Positions 44,290 through 51,252 of a DNA stretch of 64,000 bases are shown one piece after another (position 1 is the stretch's first letter; each line of letters opens with the position of its first letter). The notes under the pieces were generated by a model. The model was not told the DNA's origin. It was given only the letters and a program-made list of their open reading frames with translations, and ran no database searches. The DNA lies in NCBI RefSeq assembly GCF_900143645.1, contig NZ_FRFD01000005.1, forward strand, positions 433,739 through 497,738. Direction: 5' to 3'. A program made the position numbers and the translations under genes. This stretch comes from Anaerocolumna xylanovorans DSM 12503 (GTDB lineage Bacteria; Bacillota; Clostridia; Lachnospirales; Lachnospiraceae).

Positions 44290-46200
44290 CTAATTATAAT
44301 ACTCGATTCGTATATCATTTAATATATATTCAAACTCTTCTACAAATTCTTTCAACTTTAACAGATTATCATCTACAGGCATTAATTCGGTGGGACTTTG
44401 CAATTTGATTTGATTGACTTGTATTCCTATAAATGCATACTTATTATCGCTTCTTGAAGCGCGAGGCTTTTTATATTCATATATTTCTTTTGCCTTAATA
44501 GCTTTTATAAAGGATCCTTTTTTAACTGGATCAAATTTGTAATTCTTTTCTATGAACGTTACATAAGAATTGTATAAATCTTCTCCATAGGTAAAAAAGC
44601 CCTTATGTTCGTTTAAAGTATCAGAGATGCAGTATTCAGTAAGAAATATGTCGAGAGCATCATCTAATGTATATGAAATTGGCTCGCTTTTTTGCTGCAC
44701 ATTGGTCTTTTTAGGAAGGGAGAGCAATTTGAGACCTTGCAATGAAAAGAAAGTTTTTAGTTTAATCCATTCATTTCTACTCATAGATTGTATTAAATGT
44801 TGAATAATATCTATGTGTTTATCTAACCCTTTAAACTCCAATATTTGACATGGTAGGTGGGTTTGAAACCAGTGTTCCATTTTTTGATTAGTTGAATAAT
44901 ATACAAAAGGCATAGTATTAATATAATTAATCTTTTTCATGATAACATCAGTCTTAAATATATTCTTTCCTAGAATCATTTTTCTTATATTTCCCAAATC
45001 ATATGTTTTTGGAACACTAGAAATATCTAATTCGTTATAATATAAAAATGTTTCTAAGTGTTGTTCTAATAAACTTGGAATATTATCGGTACAATTATAA
45101 TATGCTAATTTCCCTTTTCGGCTAATTGTTGTTGTATTTCCATAAGCTAAAATATTGAGTGTAAACTCCCTTATTATATCGCGGCTTACGCTGGTACCGG
45201 ATAAGATAAAAAGCTTATTCATTAATAATACCGGAGATTCACAGGAGGTTATAAATTTTGAATAATTACTTATATTACCAATATCGCCAAAGATATAATA
45301 GAGAAGGTGTACTAATGTTTCAGAAAAAGCAATAATCTCTGGTGACGAAAGCATTATCTGATTAGGTACAGTAATAGAATTTCCACCGAATGCAATAAAA
45401 CGCTTGCTTGTATCATCATAAATAATTATTTTGTTCTGATTTGCTACGCTAGCATAAATGTACTCACTTTTATCAGTGCGAATATCTTCTGGAACCATAG
45501 AGAAATTATTAGGACGTATTATCTTTGGAGGGAGTAGGGTTTGACGCTCTAATTCTTTTGGAATATAAGAAACAAGTTTAGTCCAAAAAGCTTCATCATA
45601 CTTAGTTCCTAGCTTTTGCTTGTTTATAGCTTTTATATTTCGTTGAGTGAGGCAAACAAACCGATTATCTAAAAGTCCGTACAAGGTCTTGTTAATATAA
45701 AAGAACTTATATACGGGATTATCTAAATAAAATTCTTTTTGGATATTATTTTCGATTTTATGTATCCTTACTAAATGTTGATAATGTGATTCCGCAGCAA
45801 AGTTATATGTTTTTATGAGAAGTTTTATACTTTTCACTAATTCATCTTCCATTTCCAGAATGAAGGAGGATAAGCCTAATATACTGAAAAAAGTAAGGGT
45901 ATCTTTTACTTCTATAAGCGTGTGCATGTTATTTCCAGTATAAAACAGGCGGTTTTTGTAGTGATAAAAATAGTTGGATAGTGTTTCTGAGGAAAAGGTC
46001 TCCTCAAAAATTTGGTTTTTGTAGTGAAAAAAGCAGAGATGAATATATAGTAGTTTATATTCTTTTACTAGTTGTTCCATTTTTTCTTGCTGATCTAATA
46101 TTTTATTAGTCTGAAAATCATTTGAATGTTGTTTCTTTAAAGCAATCTGCATATCAGGTATGTCGTTTTGACTATCAGTGATATTGCCGTTACCGTTCAT
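44290..46200 (-). CDS. Large element protein resembling a D5-type primase-helicase with a degenerate P-loop
   Basis: 636 residues from ATG at 46200-46198 (MNGNGNITDSQNDIPD), with AAGGGGG 6 bases upstream. The first 300 residues match no family I recognise. From about 300 the pattern follows viral D5/SF3 helicases. NKLFILSGTSVSRDIIREF (about 326) stands where a P-loop would be but lacks the GxxGxGKS residues. YNELDI resembles a Walker B strand. The segment ending MPFVYYSTNQ (about 428) aligns with the usual TNxxP strand. The C-terminal 100 residues (LYNSYVTFIEKNYKFDPVKK, then FIKAIKAKEIYEYKKPR) look like the D5 winged helix. It may bind element DNA for replication without ATPase activity. Confidence 0.5.
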   Translation of the reverse strand: MNGNGNITDSQNDIPDMQIALKKQHSNDFQTNKILDQQEKMEQLVKEYKLLYIHLCFFHYKNQIFEETFSSETLSNYFYHYKNRLFYTGNNMHTLIEVKDTLTFFSILGLSSFILEMEDELVKSIKLLIKTYNFAAESHYQHLVRIHKIENNIQKEFYLDNPVYKFFYINKTLYGLLDNRFVCLTQRNIKAINKQKLGTKYDEAFWTKLVSYIPKELERQTLLPPKIIRPNNFSMVPEDIRTDKSEYIYASVANQNKIIIYDDTSKRFIAFGGNSITVPNQIMLSSPEIIAFSETLVHLLYYIFGDIGNISNYSKFITSCESPVLLMNKLFILSGTSVSRDIIREFTLNILAYGNTTTISRKGKLAYYNCTDNIPSLLEQHLETFLYYNELDISSVPKTYDLGNIRKMILGKNIFKTDVIMKKINYINTMPFVYYSTNQKMEHWFQTHLPCQILEFKGLDKHIDIIQHLIQSMSRNEWIKLKTFFSLQGLKLLSLPKKTNVQQKSEPISYTLDDALDIFLTEYCISDTLNEHKGFFTYGEDLYNSYVTFIEKNYKFDPVKKGSFIKAIKAKEIYEYKKPRASRSDNKYAFIGIQVNQIKLQSPTELMPVDDNLLKLKEFVEEFEYILNDIRIEYYN

Positions 46201-46408
46201 AAAAGACCCCCTTAGTTGGTGTTCCAAAACCAAATGTGTGCCAAAAAAATTCCAATATTACCACATTATAGCTCATATTTAGATAATTTTCCACACGAAG
46301 AGGTGAATTATTAATTAAGGTATACAAATAAAATCTATAGCTAGATTATTACTCATTTGTTTATTTCTAAATTCAAAAATAAAAAAATATTGACTTATGA
46401 ACAAATTA

Positions 46409-46422
46409 ATATTGGACAATAT
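46409..46422. promoter_or_regulatory. Palindrome upstream of the excisionase-like gene
   Basis: ATATTG-GA-CAATAT, partly overlapping TTGGA...TCCAA, lies about 40 bp before the small HTH gene and beside TTGACT (about 46389). A likely repressor or excisionase binding site. Confidence 0.4.
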
Positions 46423-46458
46423 CCAAAGGATTAATCAACACAGAAAGGAAGAATCATT

Positions 46459-46632
46459 ATGGAAAAAATTACGTACAGTATTGATGAAGCAGCAAAGATT
46501 GTTGGTGTTGGTAGAAGTTTAATGTACCAACTCGCACGAGAGGGAAAAATTCCAGTATTAAGATTGGGAAACAGGTTTGTTATTCCAAAAAAAAGGTTTG
46601 AGATATTTATCAATTCTTCAACAAATTTGTAA
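46459..46632 (+). CDS. Excisionase-like small HTH protein
   Basis: 57 residues with AAAGGAA upstream. The sequence MEKITYSIDEAAKIVGVGRS, then MYQLAREGKIPVLRLGNRFVI, fits the MerR-like helix-turn-helix of excisionases (HTH_17/Xis, as in Tn916-type elements). It stands directly before the integrase gene, separated by a terminator-like hairpin, and probably directs excision and may repress its own promoter. Next to it on the other strand begins the D5-like gene. Confidence 0.85.
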   Translation: MEKITYSIDEAAKIVGVGRSLMYQLAREGKIPVLRLGNRFVIPKKRFEIFINSSTNL

Positions 46633-46663
46633 ACGCTATAGTAACCAATTAAATATTTATTTT

Positions 46664-46702
46664 AAAAGCTATCTGTGTGATTACTACATAGGTAGCTTTT
46701 TT
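46664..46702 (+). terminator. Hairpin with T run between excisionase-like and integrase genes
   Basis: AAAAGCTA (46664-46671) pairs with TAGCTTTT (46693-46700), followed by TT. It could limit integrase expression. Confidence 0.65.
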
Positions 46703-46731
46703 ATGAAAAAATTTGCCAAGGAGGAAAGCAA

Positions 46732-47916
46732 ATGGCTAAAAAAAGATCCAATGGAGAGGGTTCAATTTATCCGAGAAAAAATGGATTATGGTGTGGATGC
46801 TGTACTGTTATTATTAACGGTAAAGAAAAGAAAAAATATGTATATGGGAAAACGCAGAAAATAGCTAAGGACAAGCTTAAAGCAATTCAAGATAGTAATC
46901 TACGAGGAACAATCTCCGAAAATTCTTCAATGTTTTTTGAGGATTGGATGTATGAGTGGCTTGTAAATTATAAAAAGCTAATTTTGAAGCAGACAACATA
47001 TGAGAATTATATGATATATTTTGGGACGCATATTAAAAATAGTAAGTTGGGTAAAACTCAGATCTCAAAATTGACCACTACTCAATTACAGGCATACTAC
47101 AATGAAAAATTAGTCAATGGAAGAAGTGATGGGAAAGGAAAGCTGTCAAATCGTAGCGTAAGGTATTTACATATCATAATTCATGGGGCTTTAGAACAAG
47201 CAGTTCGCAATGGACTAATTAGTAAAAACGTTAGCAGTGCGGCAGTTCTACCCGCTAGAGAAGTGAAAGAAATTGTACCACTGTCAACTGATGAGGTAAA
47301 AAAGTTAATAGAAGTGGCTAAGGACAGCTCCATATATACATTGATTTTACTTGAGATATTCAGTGGTCTACGTAAGGGCGAAATCTTAGCTATCACATGG
47401 AACGCCATAAATTTTGATGAGAAGAAGCTTTATGTAAGACATTCTCTGTGCCGGGTTTTAGATACTGAGAATACAGTGGCAAATAAATATAAGCTTATAC
47501 TTATGGAACCAAAAACATCTAAAAGCAAGCGCTGCATCCCACTCAATGATATGGTTATTGCTGCACTCAAGAAACATAAGAAATATCAAAATGAAGAAAA
47601 AATCCGTAATAGGGATATTTATAATGACCAGGATCTTGTCTTTGCAATGCCGGATGGTAATTTTATTTGTCCTAGAAAATTACTTCGTATGTTTCATTCG
47701 CTCTTGAAAAAAGCAGGTATTGAGCGGAAGCGTTTTCACGATATGAGACACACTTTTGCATCGATACTCCTGAATGAAGGCGAATCCCCTAAGGTCATAC
47801 AAGAACTCATGGGACATTCTTCTATTTCGACAACAATCGACATTTATACACACCTCATTCATGAAACTAAGGTAAAATCCATTGATAAGTTAACGGATAA
47901 GATTATTAATTCATAA
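46732..47916 (+). CDS. Tyrosine-type site-specific integrase
   Basis: 394 residues with AAGGAGG upstream. The arm-binding N-terminus (RSNGEGSIYPRKNGLWCGCC) is followed by a core-binding SAM-like domain (about 60-165) and a catalytic domain. Catalytic residues are Arg in FSGLRKGEILAI near 208, the HxxR in FHDMRHTFAS near 338, His in GHSSIST and the nucleophile Tyr in DIYTHL near 375. It resembles the Tn916 Int family. It should recombine the tRNA-Leu site with the element site, and the ACATCAAC pairs at both ends are its likely arm sites. Confidence 0.95.
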   Translation: MAKKRSNGEGSIYPRKNGLWCGCCTVIINGKEKKKYVYGKTQKIAKDKLKAIQDSNLRGTISENSSMFFEDWMYEWLVNYKKLILKQTTYENYMIYFGTHIKNSKLGKTQISKLTTTQLQAYYNEKLVNGRSDGKGKLSNRSVRYLHIIIHGALEQAVRNGLISKNVSSAAVLPAREVKEIVPLSTDEVKKLIEVAKDSSIYTLILLEIFSGLRKGEILAITWNAINFDEKKLYVRHSLCRVLDTENTVANKYKLILMEPKTSKSKRCIPLNDMVIAALKKHKKYQNEEKIRNRDIYNDQDLVFAMPDGNFICPRKLLRMFHSLLKKAGIERKRFHDMRHTFASILLNEGESPKVIQELMGHSSISTTIDIYTHLIHETKVKSIDKLTDKIINS

Positions 47917-47930
47917 GATGACGACGGAAG

Positions 47931-47966
47931 CAACTAAAGCGGGGTCATTGACCCCGGCTTTAGTTG
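47931..47966. terminator. Bidirectional terminator after the integrase gene
   Basis: CAACTAAAGC-GGGGTCA and TGACCCC-GGCTTTAGTTG pair with one bulge, between convergent genes. It should end both the integrase mRNA and the small gene on the minus strand. Confidence 0.8.
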
Positions 47967-47967
47967 A

Positions 47968-48156
47968 TTATAGTAAATGACTGCTTTGATTTCGGATATA
48001 TTCTTCAAGGGATACTTTGGGTATTTTCCAAGTACGTCCAATACGAAAAGCCTTAATTTCTTTGTGTCCCAGTAGAAGGTATGCTGTGTTTTTGCCGATG
48101 TTAAGTATTTCGCATAGTTCTTGGATGGTTAACAAATCCCCATAATCGTTGAGCAT
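47968..48156 (-). CDS. Second excisionase-like HTH protein
   Basis: 62 residues with GAGAGG upstream. LLTIQELCEILNIGKNTAYL, then LLGHKEIKAFRIGRTWKIPK, is a MerR-like HTH_17 domain, different from the one at 46459. It may be a second recombination directionality factor or a repressor of the mobilization region that begins on its right. It is convergent with the integrase gene. Confidence 0.8.
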   Translation of the reverse strand: MLNDYGDLLTIQELCEILNIGKNTAYLLLGHKEIKAFRIGRTWKIPKVSLEEYIRNQSSHLL

Positions 48157-48406
48157 GATTACCTCTCCCCTCGTTTATTTTTTGTATATTAAAATGTTAA
48201 TAGCATAGAGAGAAATTACACTGATTATAATGAGTTAATAAAATCAGGAAAAAGACAGTATAACCGATTATAATCAATTTTAATTTTTTATAATCTTATA
48301 ACAATAAAGTAGGCTAGATTTATTGTGTAATGCAATAAACCTACTTGCTAAAATTATGTTTTTAGAAGAGCAAAGATAAAAATGAGAATATTTAAGGAGG
48401 AGCACA
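48157..48406. other. AT-rich mobilization region with oriT-like hairpin
   Basis: No gene seen. GATTATAAT occurs twice (48223-48231, 48266-48274). At 48307-48346 the arms AAGTAGG and CCTACTT enclose TTTATTG and CAATAAA with a 5-base bulge and a 7-base loop. Its place directly before the MobC-like and relaxase genes makes it a candidate origin of transfer. Confidence 0.45.
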
Positions 48407-48679
48407 ATGAATACAGTGGCAAATGTAAGTTTTAGGTGTACCAAGGATGAAAAAGATAAGATACAGACAAATGCAGAAAAAGAAGGACTATCAGTAACTC
48501 AGTATCTTCTTAATTGCACAACAAATAAGGAAGCCATCATATACGAACCAGATGTTTTTAAAATGACAGAAATCACCTGTAATTTAATGACAGAATTAAG
48601 TTTTCTTAAAATGAAACATCCTAATATTAATATCAGTAATGCAGAAAGGATGTGCCACATATTATGCCAAATCTTATAG
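48407..48679 (+). CDS. MobC-like mobilization accessory protein
   Basis: 90 residues with AAGGAGG upstream. The N-terminal part ANVSFRCTKDEKDKIQTNAEKEGLSVTQYLLN reads as a ribbon-helix-helix DNA-binding domain like those of MobC relaxosome proteins and plasmid mobilization factors. It probably binds oriT and helps the relaxase encoded in an overlapping frame just downstream. Confidence 0.7.
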   Translation: MNTVANVSFRCTKDEKDKIQTNAEKEGLSVTQYLLNCTTNKEAIIYEPDVFKMTEITCNLMTELSFLKMKHPNINISNAERMCHILCQIL

Positions 48680-49161
48680 TAAGAGAAAGAAGTTATTCAA
48701 ACCTGTATGCTGTAGAATACGTAGTAGGTTATATTCTTGATCCATTGAAGTGTTTTAGTGGTTTATATTCTGGAATTGGTGTGGATTTGTATGATACAAA
48801 AGCTGTTATTGATCATTTTAATCTGATTAAGCGGATACGGAAGGAAGGTGATACAAAGAAAAAAGTAAGGCATTTGGTTTTATCTTTTGACCCAGATAAG
48901 GAAGATTATATTACTCCTGAGCAGGCATTTCAAATTGCATTTACTATAGCCCAGTATTTTGGAGCCAGATTTCAGATTGTATTTGGAATTCATGATGAGG
49001 GCTATTATAGACAGAATGGTAATTTACATGTACATTTTGCAATTAATACGCTTTCATACATTGATGGATCTAGATTTCCAGGAGAAAGATATATTTTTAA
49101 TGATTTAATTAAAGAACTGAGACGCAATTCGGATTTGGTATGGGATATGTATTTTACATGA
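48664..49161 (+). CDS. Very small relaxase (mobilization nuclease)
   Basis: 165 residues if begun at ATG 48664; GTG 48652 is an alternative. It overlaps the MobC-like gene. VRHLVLSFDPDKEDYITPEQ, ARFQIVFGIHDEG and NLHVHFAINTLSYIDGSRF match relaxase nuclease domains; HVHF (about residue 122) is the metal-binding HxH, and Tyr residues near the N-terminus could be the nucleophile. Full relaxases are usually over 300 residues. Only the nuclease part exists here, and the C-terminus ends naturally without a truncated frame. It should nick oriT for transfer with a helper's machinery. Confidence 0.75.
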   Translation: MPNLIVRERSYSNLYAVEYVVGYILDPLKCFSGLYSGIGVDLYDTKAVIDHFNLIKRIRKEGDTKKKVRHLVLSFDPDKEDYITPEQAFQIAFTIAQYFGARFQIVFGIHDEGYYRQNGNLHVHFAINTLSYIDGSRFPGERYIFNDLIKELRRNSDLVWDMYFT

Positions 49162-49228
49162 TTCAAACAATAACTACATAGGGGTGTCAGGGAAGTGGTC
49201 ACCTGATATTCCTATGTGATCAGTTGAA
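49162..49228. other. Large imperfect hairpin after the relaxase gene
   Basis: CATAGGGGTGTCAGG pairs with CCTGATATTCCTATG through Watson-Crick and G-T pairs around a 10-base loop, and outer TTCAA and TTGAA pair again. There is no T run, so it is not an ordinary terminator. It may be a second oriT-like structure or a small RNA. Confidence 0.45.
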
Positions 49229-49328
49229 TAATTGCTACTGTCATGTTTCACTTGAGTTAAGAACCAGAATATTTTTATACTAAAGTAATCTGTTCAAATT
49301 TTTTTTTGACAGGCAAAAGAGCATCGCT

Positions 49329-49376
49329 TAAGGCTGGATAGCTTCTGAGAGTATCTCAAAATAGCCCCCAGCCTTA
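49329..49376. other. Hairpin downstream of the DUF1413 gene
   Basis: TAAGGCTGG and CCAGCCTTA are perfect 9-bp arms, with an inner GAGA-GTA-TCTC. It could terminate the minus-strand gene at 49409, although the T run is poor. Confidence 0.4.
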
Positions 49377-49408
49377 TAAATTATTATAGATAATCTAAAT
49401 TACAAAAA

Positions 49409-49687
49409 TTATTTCATCAAATTGCTTTTTATTATGCCCCGAGCCGAATTATTTGATGTTTTTTTATATCTTTGCTGTTTTGAGGTGTTTTTCTCTATAG
49501 GCTTAATGACACAATCATTATCGTTTATGTACTTTATAAATAGTACGCCTAATAATAATCTGTCTTTATGTGGAATACGGTTCCATTCATAGCCCTTAAA
49601 TAAATCTTTAATCAAGAAGATTTCATCCTTGTTAATCTTCCGAACTTCCTCTAAAGCTTGTGTAAGCAATACATTCACATCTGCCAT
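49409..49687 (-). CDS. DUF1413 family small protein
   Basis: 92 residues from ATG at 49687-49685 (MADVNVLLTQALEEVRKINK), set by GGAGG 5 bases upstream. FLIKDLFKGYEWNRIPHKDRLLLGVLF is the hallmark of DUF1413, a family often found on Firmicutes plasmids and integrative elements. Its function is unknown; it may be a DNA-binding regulator. The C-terminal 25 residues are basic (KQQRYKKTSNNSARG). Tandem direct repeats in its leader may be its own operator. Confidence 0.8.
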   Translation of the reverse strand: MADVNVLLTQALEEVRKINKDEIFLIKDLFKGYEWNRIPHKDRLLLGVLFIKYINDNDCVIKPIEKNTSKQQRYKKTSNNSARGIIKSNLMK

Positions 49688-49698
49688 GTTAACCTCCA

Positions 49699-49720
49699 TG
49701 ATAACAACACTGATAACAAC
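49699..49720 (-). promoter_or_regulatory. Tandem direct repeat in the DUF1413 leader
   Basis: TGATAACAAC occurs at 49699-49708 and again at 49711-49720, a 12-bp step, between a minus-strand promoter (TTGACT, 17 bp, TAGAAT) and the ribosome site. It looks like an operator. Confidence 0.5.
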
Positions 49721-49753
49721 ATTGTTCTCTATATTGTATTCTAACAAAATCAT

Positions 49754-50049
49754 ATTTAAGAGTCAATAAATAAGGCGACGATATAATTGCATAAAACATG
49801 AGTATGGTATATAATGTAAAATTATAAGATATTTACCATATCACTTCTAATTATAACATAGATGGGCTGAAATACTTTTAATTTATTACAAGGATAAATT
49901 ATGTACATAGGTTATAAAGAAGTAGTAAAGAACGGTAACGAAATGTAAAGGATATTCCTTGGTTTGGCTGAAAGCAACGAAAAATCGGCTGTAATTCTAT
50001 AATGGATGGACAGCAAATGGGATTGATGAAATATATGTAAGTAATTCTT
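49754..50049. other. Intergenic stretch between two minus-strand genes
   Basis: No convincing gene. The minus-strand DUF1413 promoter lies at its left edge. A 15-codon frame beginning ATGTACATAGG (about 49900) has no ribosome site. The rest is AT-rich. Confidence 0.4.
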
Positions 50050-50337
50050 TTAATCATTTTCGTATGGTTCAGCAACTTCTGAAAGTGTTTGATTTGTGTG
50101 GAGTACATTAAATACGCCTTCAGGATATTGTTCAATTGATACCTCAAGATCATAATTAACATTACAATGTTGACAATTTAGAACAACATTATCCTTTGAA
50201 TTAAAAGTATAGAGTACTTCATAACCCATACTCCTTTCAGTACTACCACTTGATACGAATAAGTCATTAAGGTCGGGTATAGTTATAATATTATCACAGT
50301 TCTGACAATTGAACTGAAAATTCTTGAATTCTTTCAT
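50050..50337 (-). CDS. Small protein with two CxxC pairs (zinc-ribbon-like)
   Basis: 95 residues from ATG at 50337-50335 (MKEFKNFQFNCQNCDNIITI), preceded by GAGG. FNCQNC (about residues 9-14) and LNCQHC (about 52-57) form a likely zinc ribbon; the C-terminus is acidic. I recognise no family. It lies divergent to hamA with about 230 bp between them, so it may be an unrelated passenger or a Hachiman-linked regulator. Confidence 0.65.
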   Translation of the reverse strand: MKEFKNFQFNCQNCDNIITIPDLNDLFVSSGSTERSMGYEVLYTFNSKDNVVLNCQHCNVNYDLEVSIEQYPEGVFNVLHTNQTLSEVAEPYEND

Positions 50338-50568
50338 TTTATCAACCTCGTTTTTATTATATTTTATAACGGAAGGCTGATTGATGTCAAACACAATTAA
50401 AGATTTGTGTTATGGATTATTTTGATATACCTTTCTAATTTGATGGATAAATTTTACATTATATAGAAAATCTGGTTTGTAATATATGGGGAAACAATAA
50501 TATAATCAATCTTTAATATACACAAATGAACGAAGGGTAGTATTTTATTCCACACAAGGAGGATGAAT

Positions 50569-51252
50569 GTGAAGATTATTGAATGCGAGAAAATGGATAT
50601 ATTGAATAGTCATGTGACATTTATACGAGTTGAACCAGAAGATTTATCAAAAGCGATTGAAGATATATTGCATGTGCTATCAGATTTATCATGGATAGCA
50701 GATTTTGATCAAGAATATATAAGAATGAGTTTTGAAAAAAGAGCAAAGGATACGGCAACTTACCTCGCTGGAAGTCTTAAAATGGAGAAAAAGGATAAAG
50801 TTACAAGCAATACTGGTGAATATATTGTTTCAGAAATGGCAAAAGAGGCAATTGCATCAAGGCTGAAATATAAAGATATACCACTTGCAGAATTATTTAA
50901 AGAACAAGTTATAGGAAACCCAGGTTTTGATTACTATTCATTAAATGGTAATAATATCATTATATTTGGTGAAGCAAAATATCTAGCTGATCAGAATGCA
51001 TATGGGAATGGAATGAAACAAGTTGCTCGTTTTATTAAAGAGAAACAAGACATATCTGATTTAAATGATATCGATAAGTTTTTTGAACCTAGTTCTTTAT
51101 CAAATGCTAGTAAAGGAGAAAAAGCGTACTCTATAGCCTTTTCGTCAAAGAAAACACCGTCTAAAAATATAATTTCAGGCATACTACAAAATAAATATTA
51201 TAATGAGTTAGTAACACATAAGGAAATAATATATGTGGCGGTGAATGTATGA
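50569..51252 (+). CDS. hamA: Hachiman anti-phage protein HamA (DUF1837 nuclease)
   Basis: 227 residues from GTG 50569, 6 bases after GGAGG; ATG 50563 sits too close. The DUF1837 pattern is seen in NTGEYIVSEMAKEAI, DYYSLNGNNIIIFGEAKYLA and MKQVARFIKEK. GEAK near residue 136 with the upstream acidic residue is the PD-(D/E)XK-type active site expected of HamA. HamA is the nuclease effector held by HamB in Hachiman defence and released when phage DNA is sensed. It overlaps hamB by 4 bp and is strongly AT-rich compared with the core genome. Confidence 0.85.
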   Translation: MKIIECEKMDILNSHVTFIRVEPEDLSKAIEDILHVLSDLSWIADFDQEYIRMSFEKRAKDTATYLAGSLKMEKKDKVTSNTGEYIVSEMAKEAIASRLKYKDIPLAELFKEQVIGNPGFDYYSLNGNNIIIFGEAKYLADQNAYGNGMKQVARFIKEKQDISDLNDIDKFFEPSSLSNASKGEKAYSIAFSSKKTPSKNIISGILQNKYYNELVTHKEIIYVAVNV

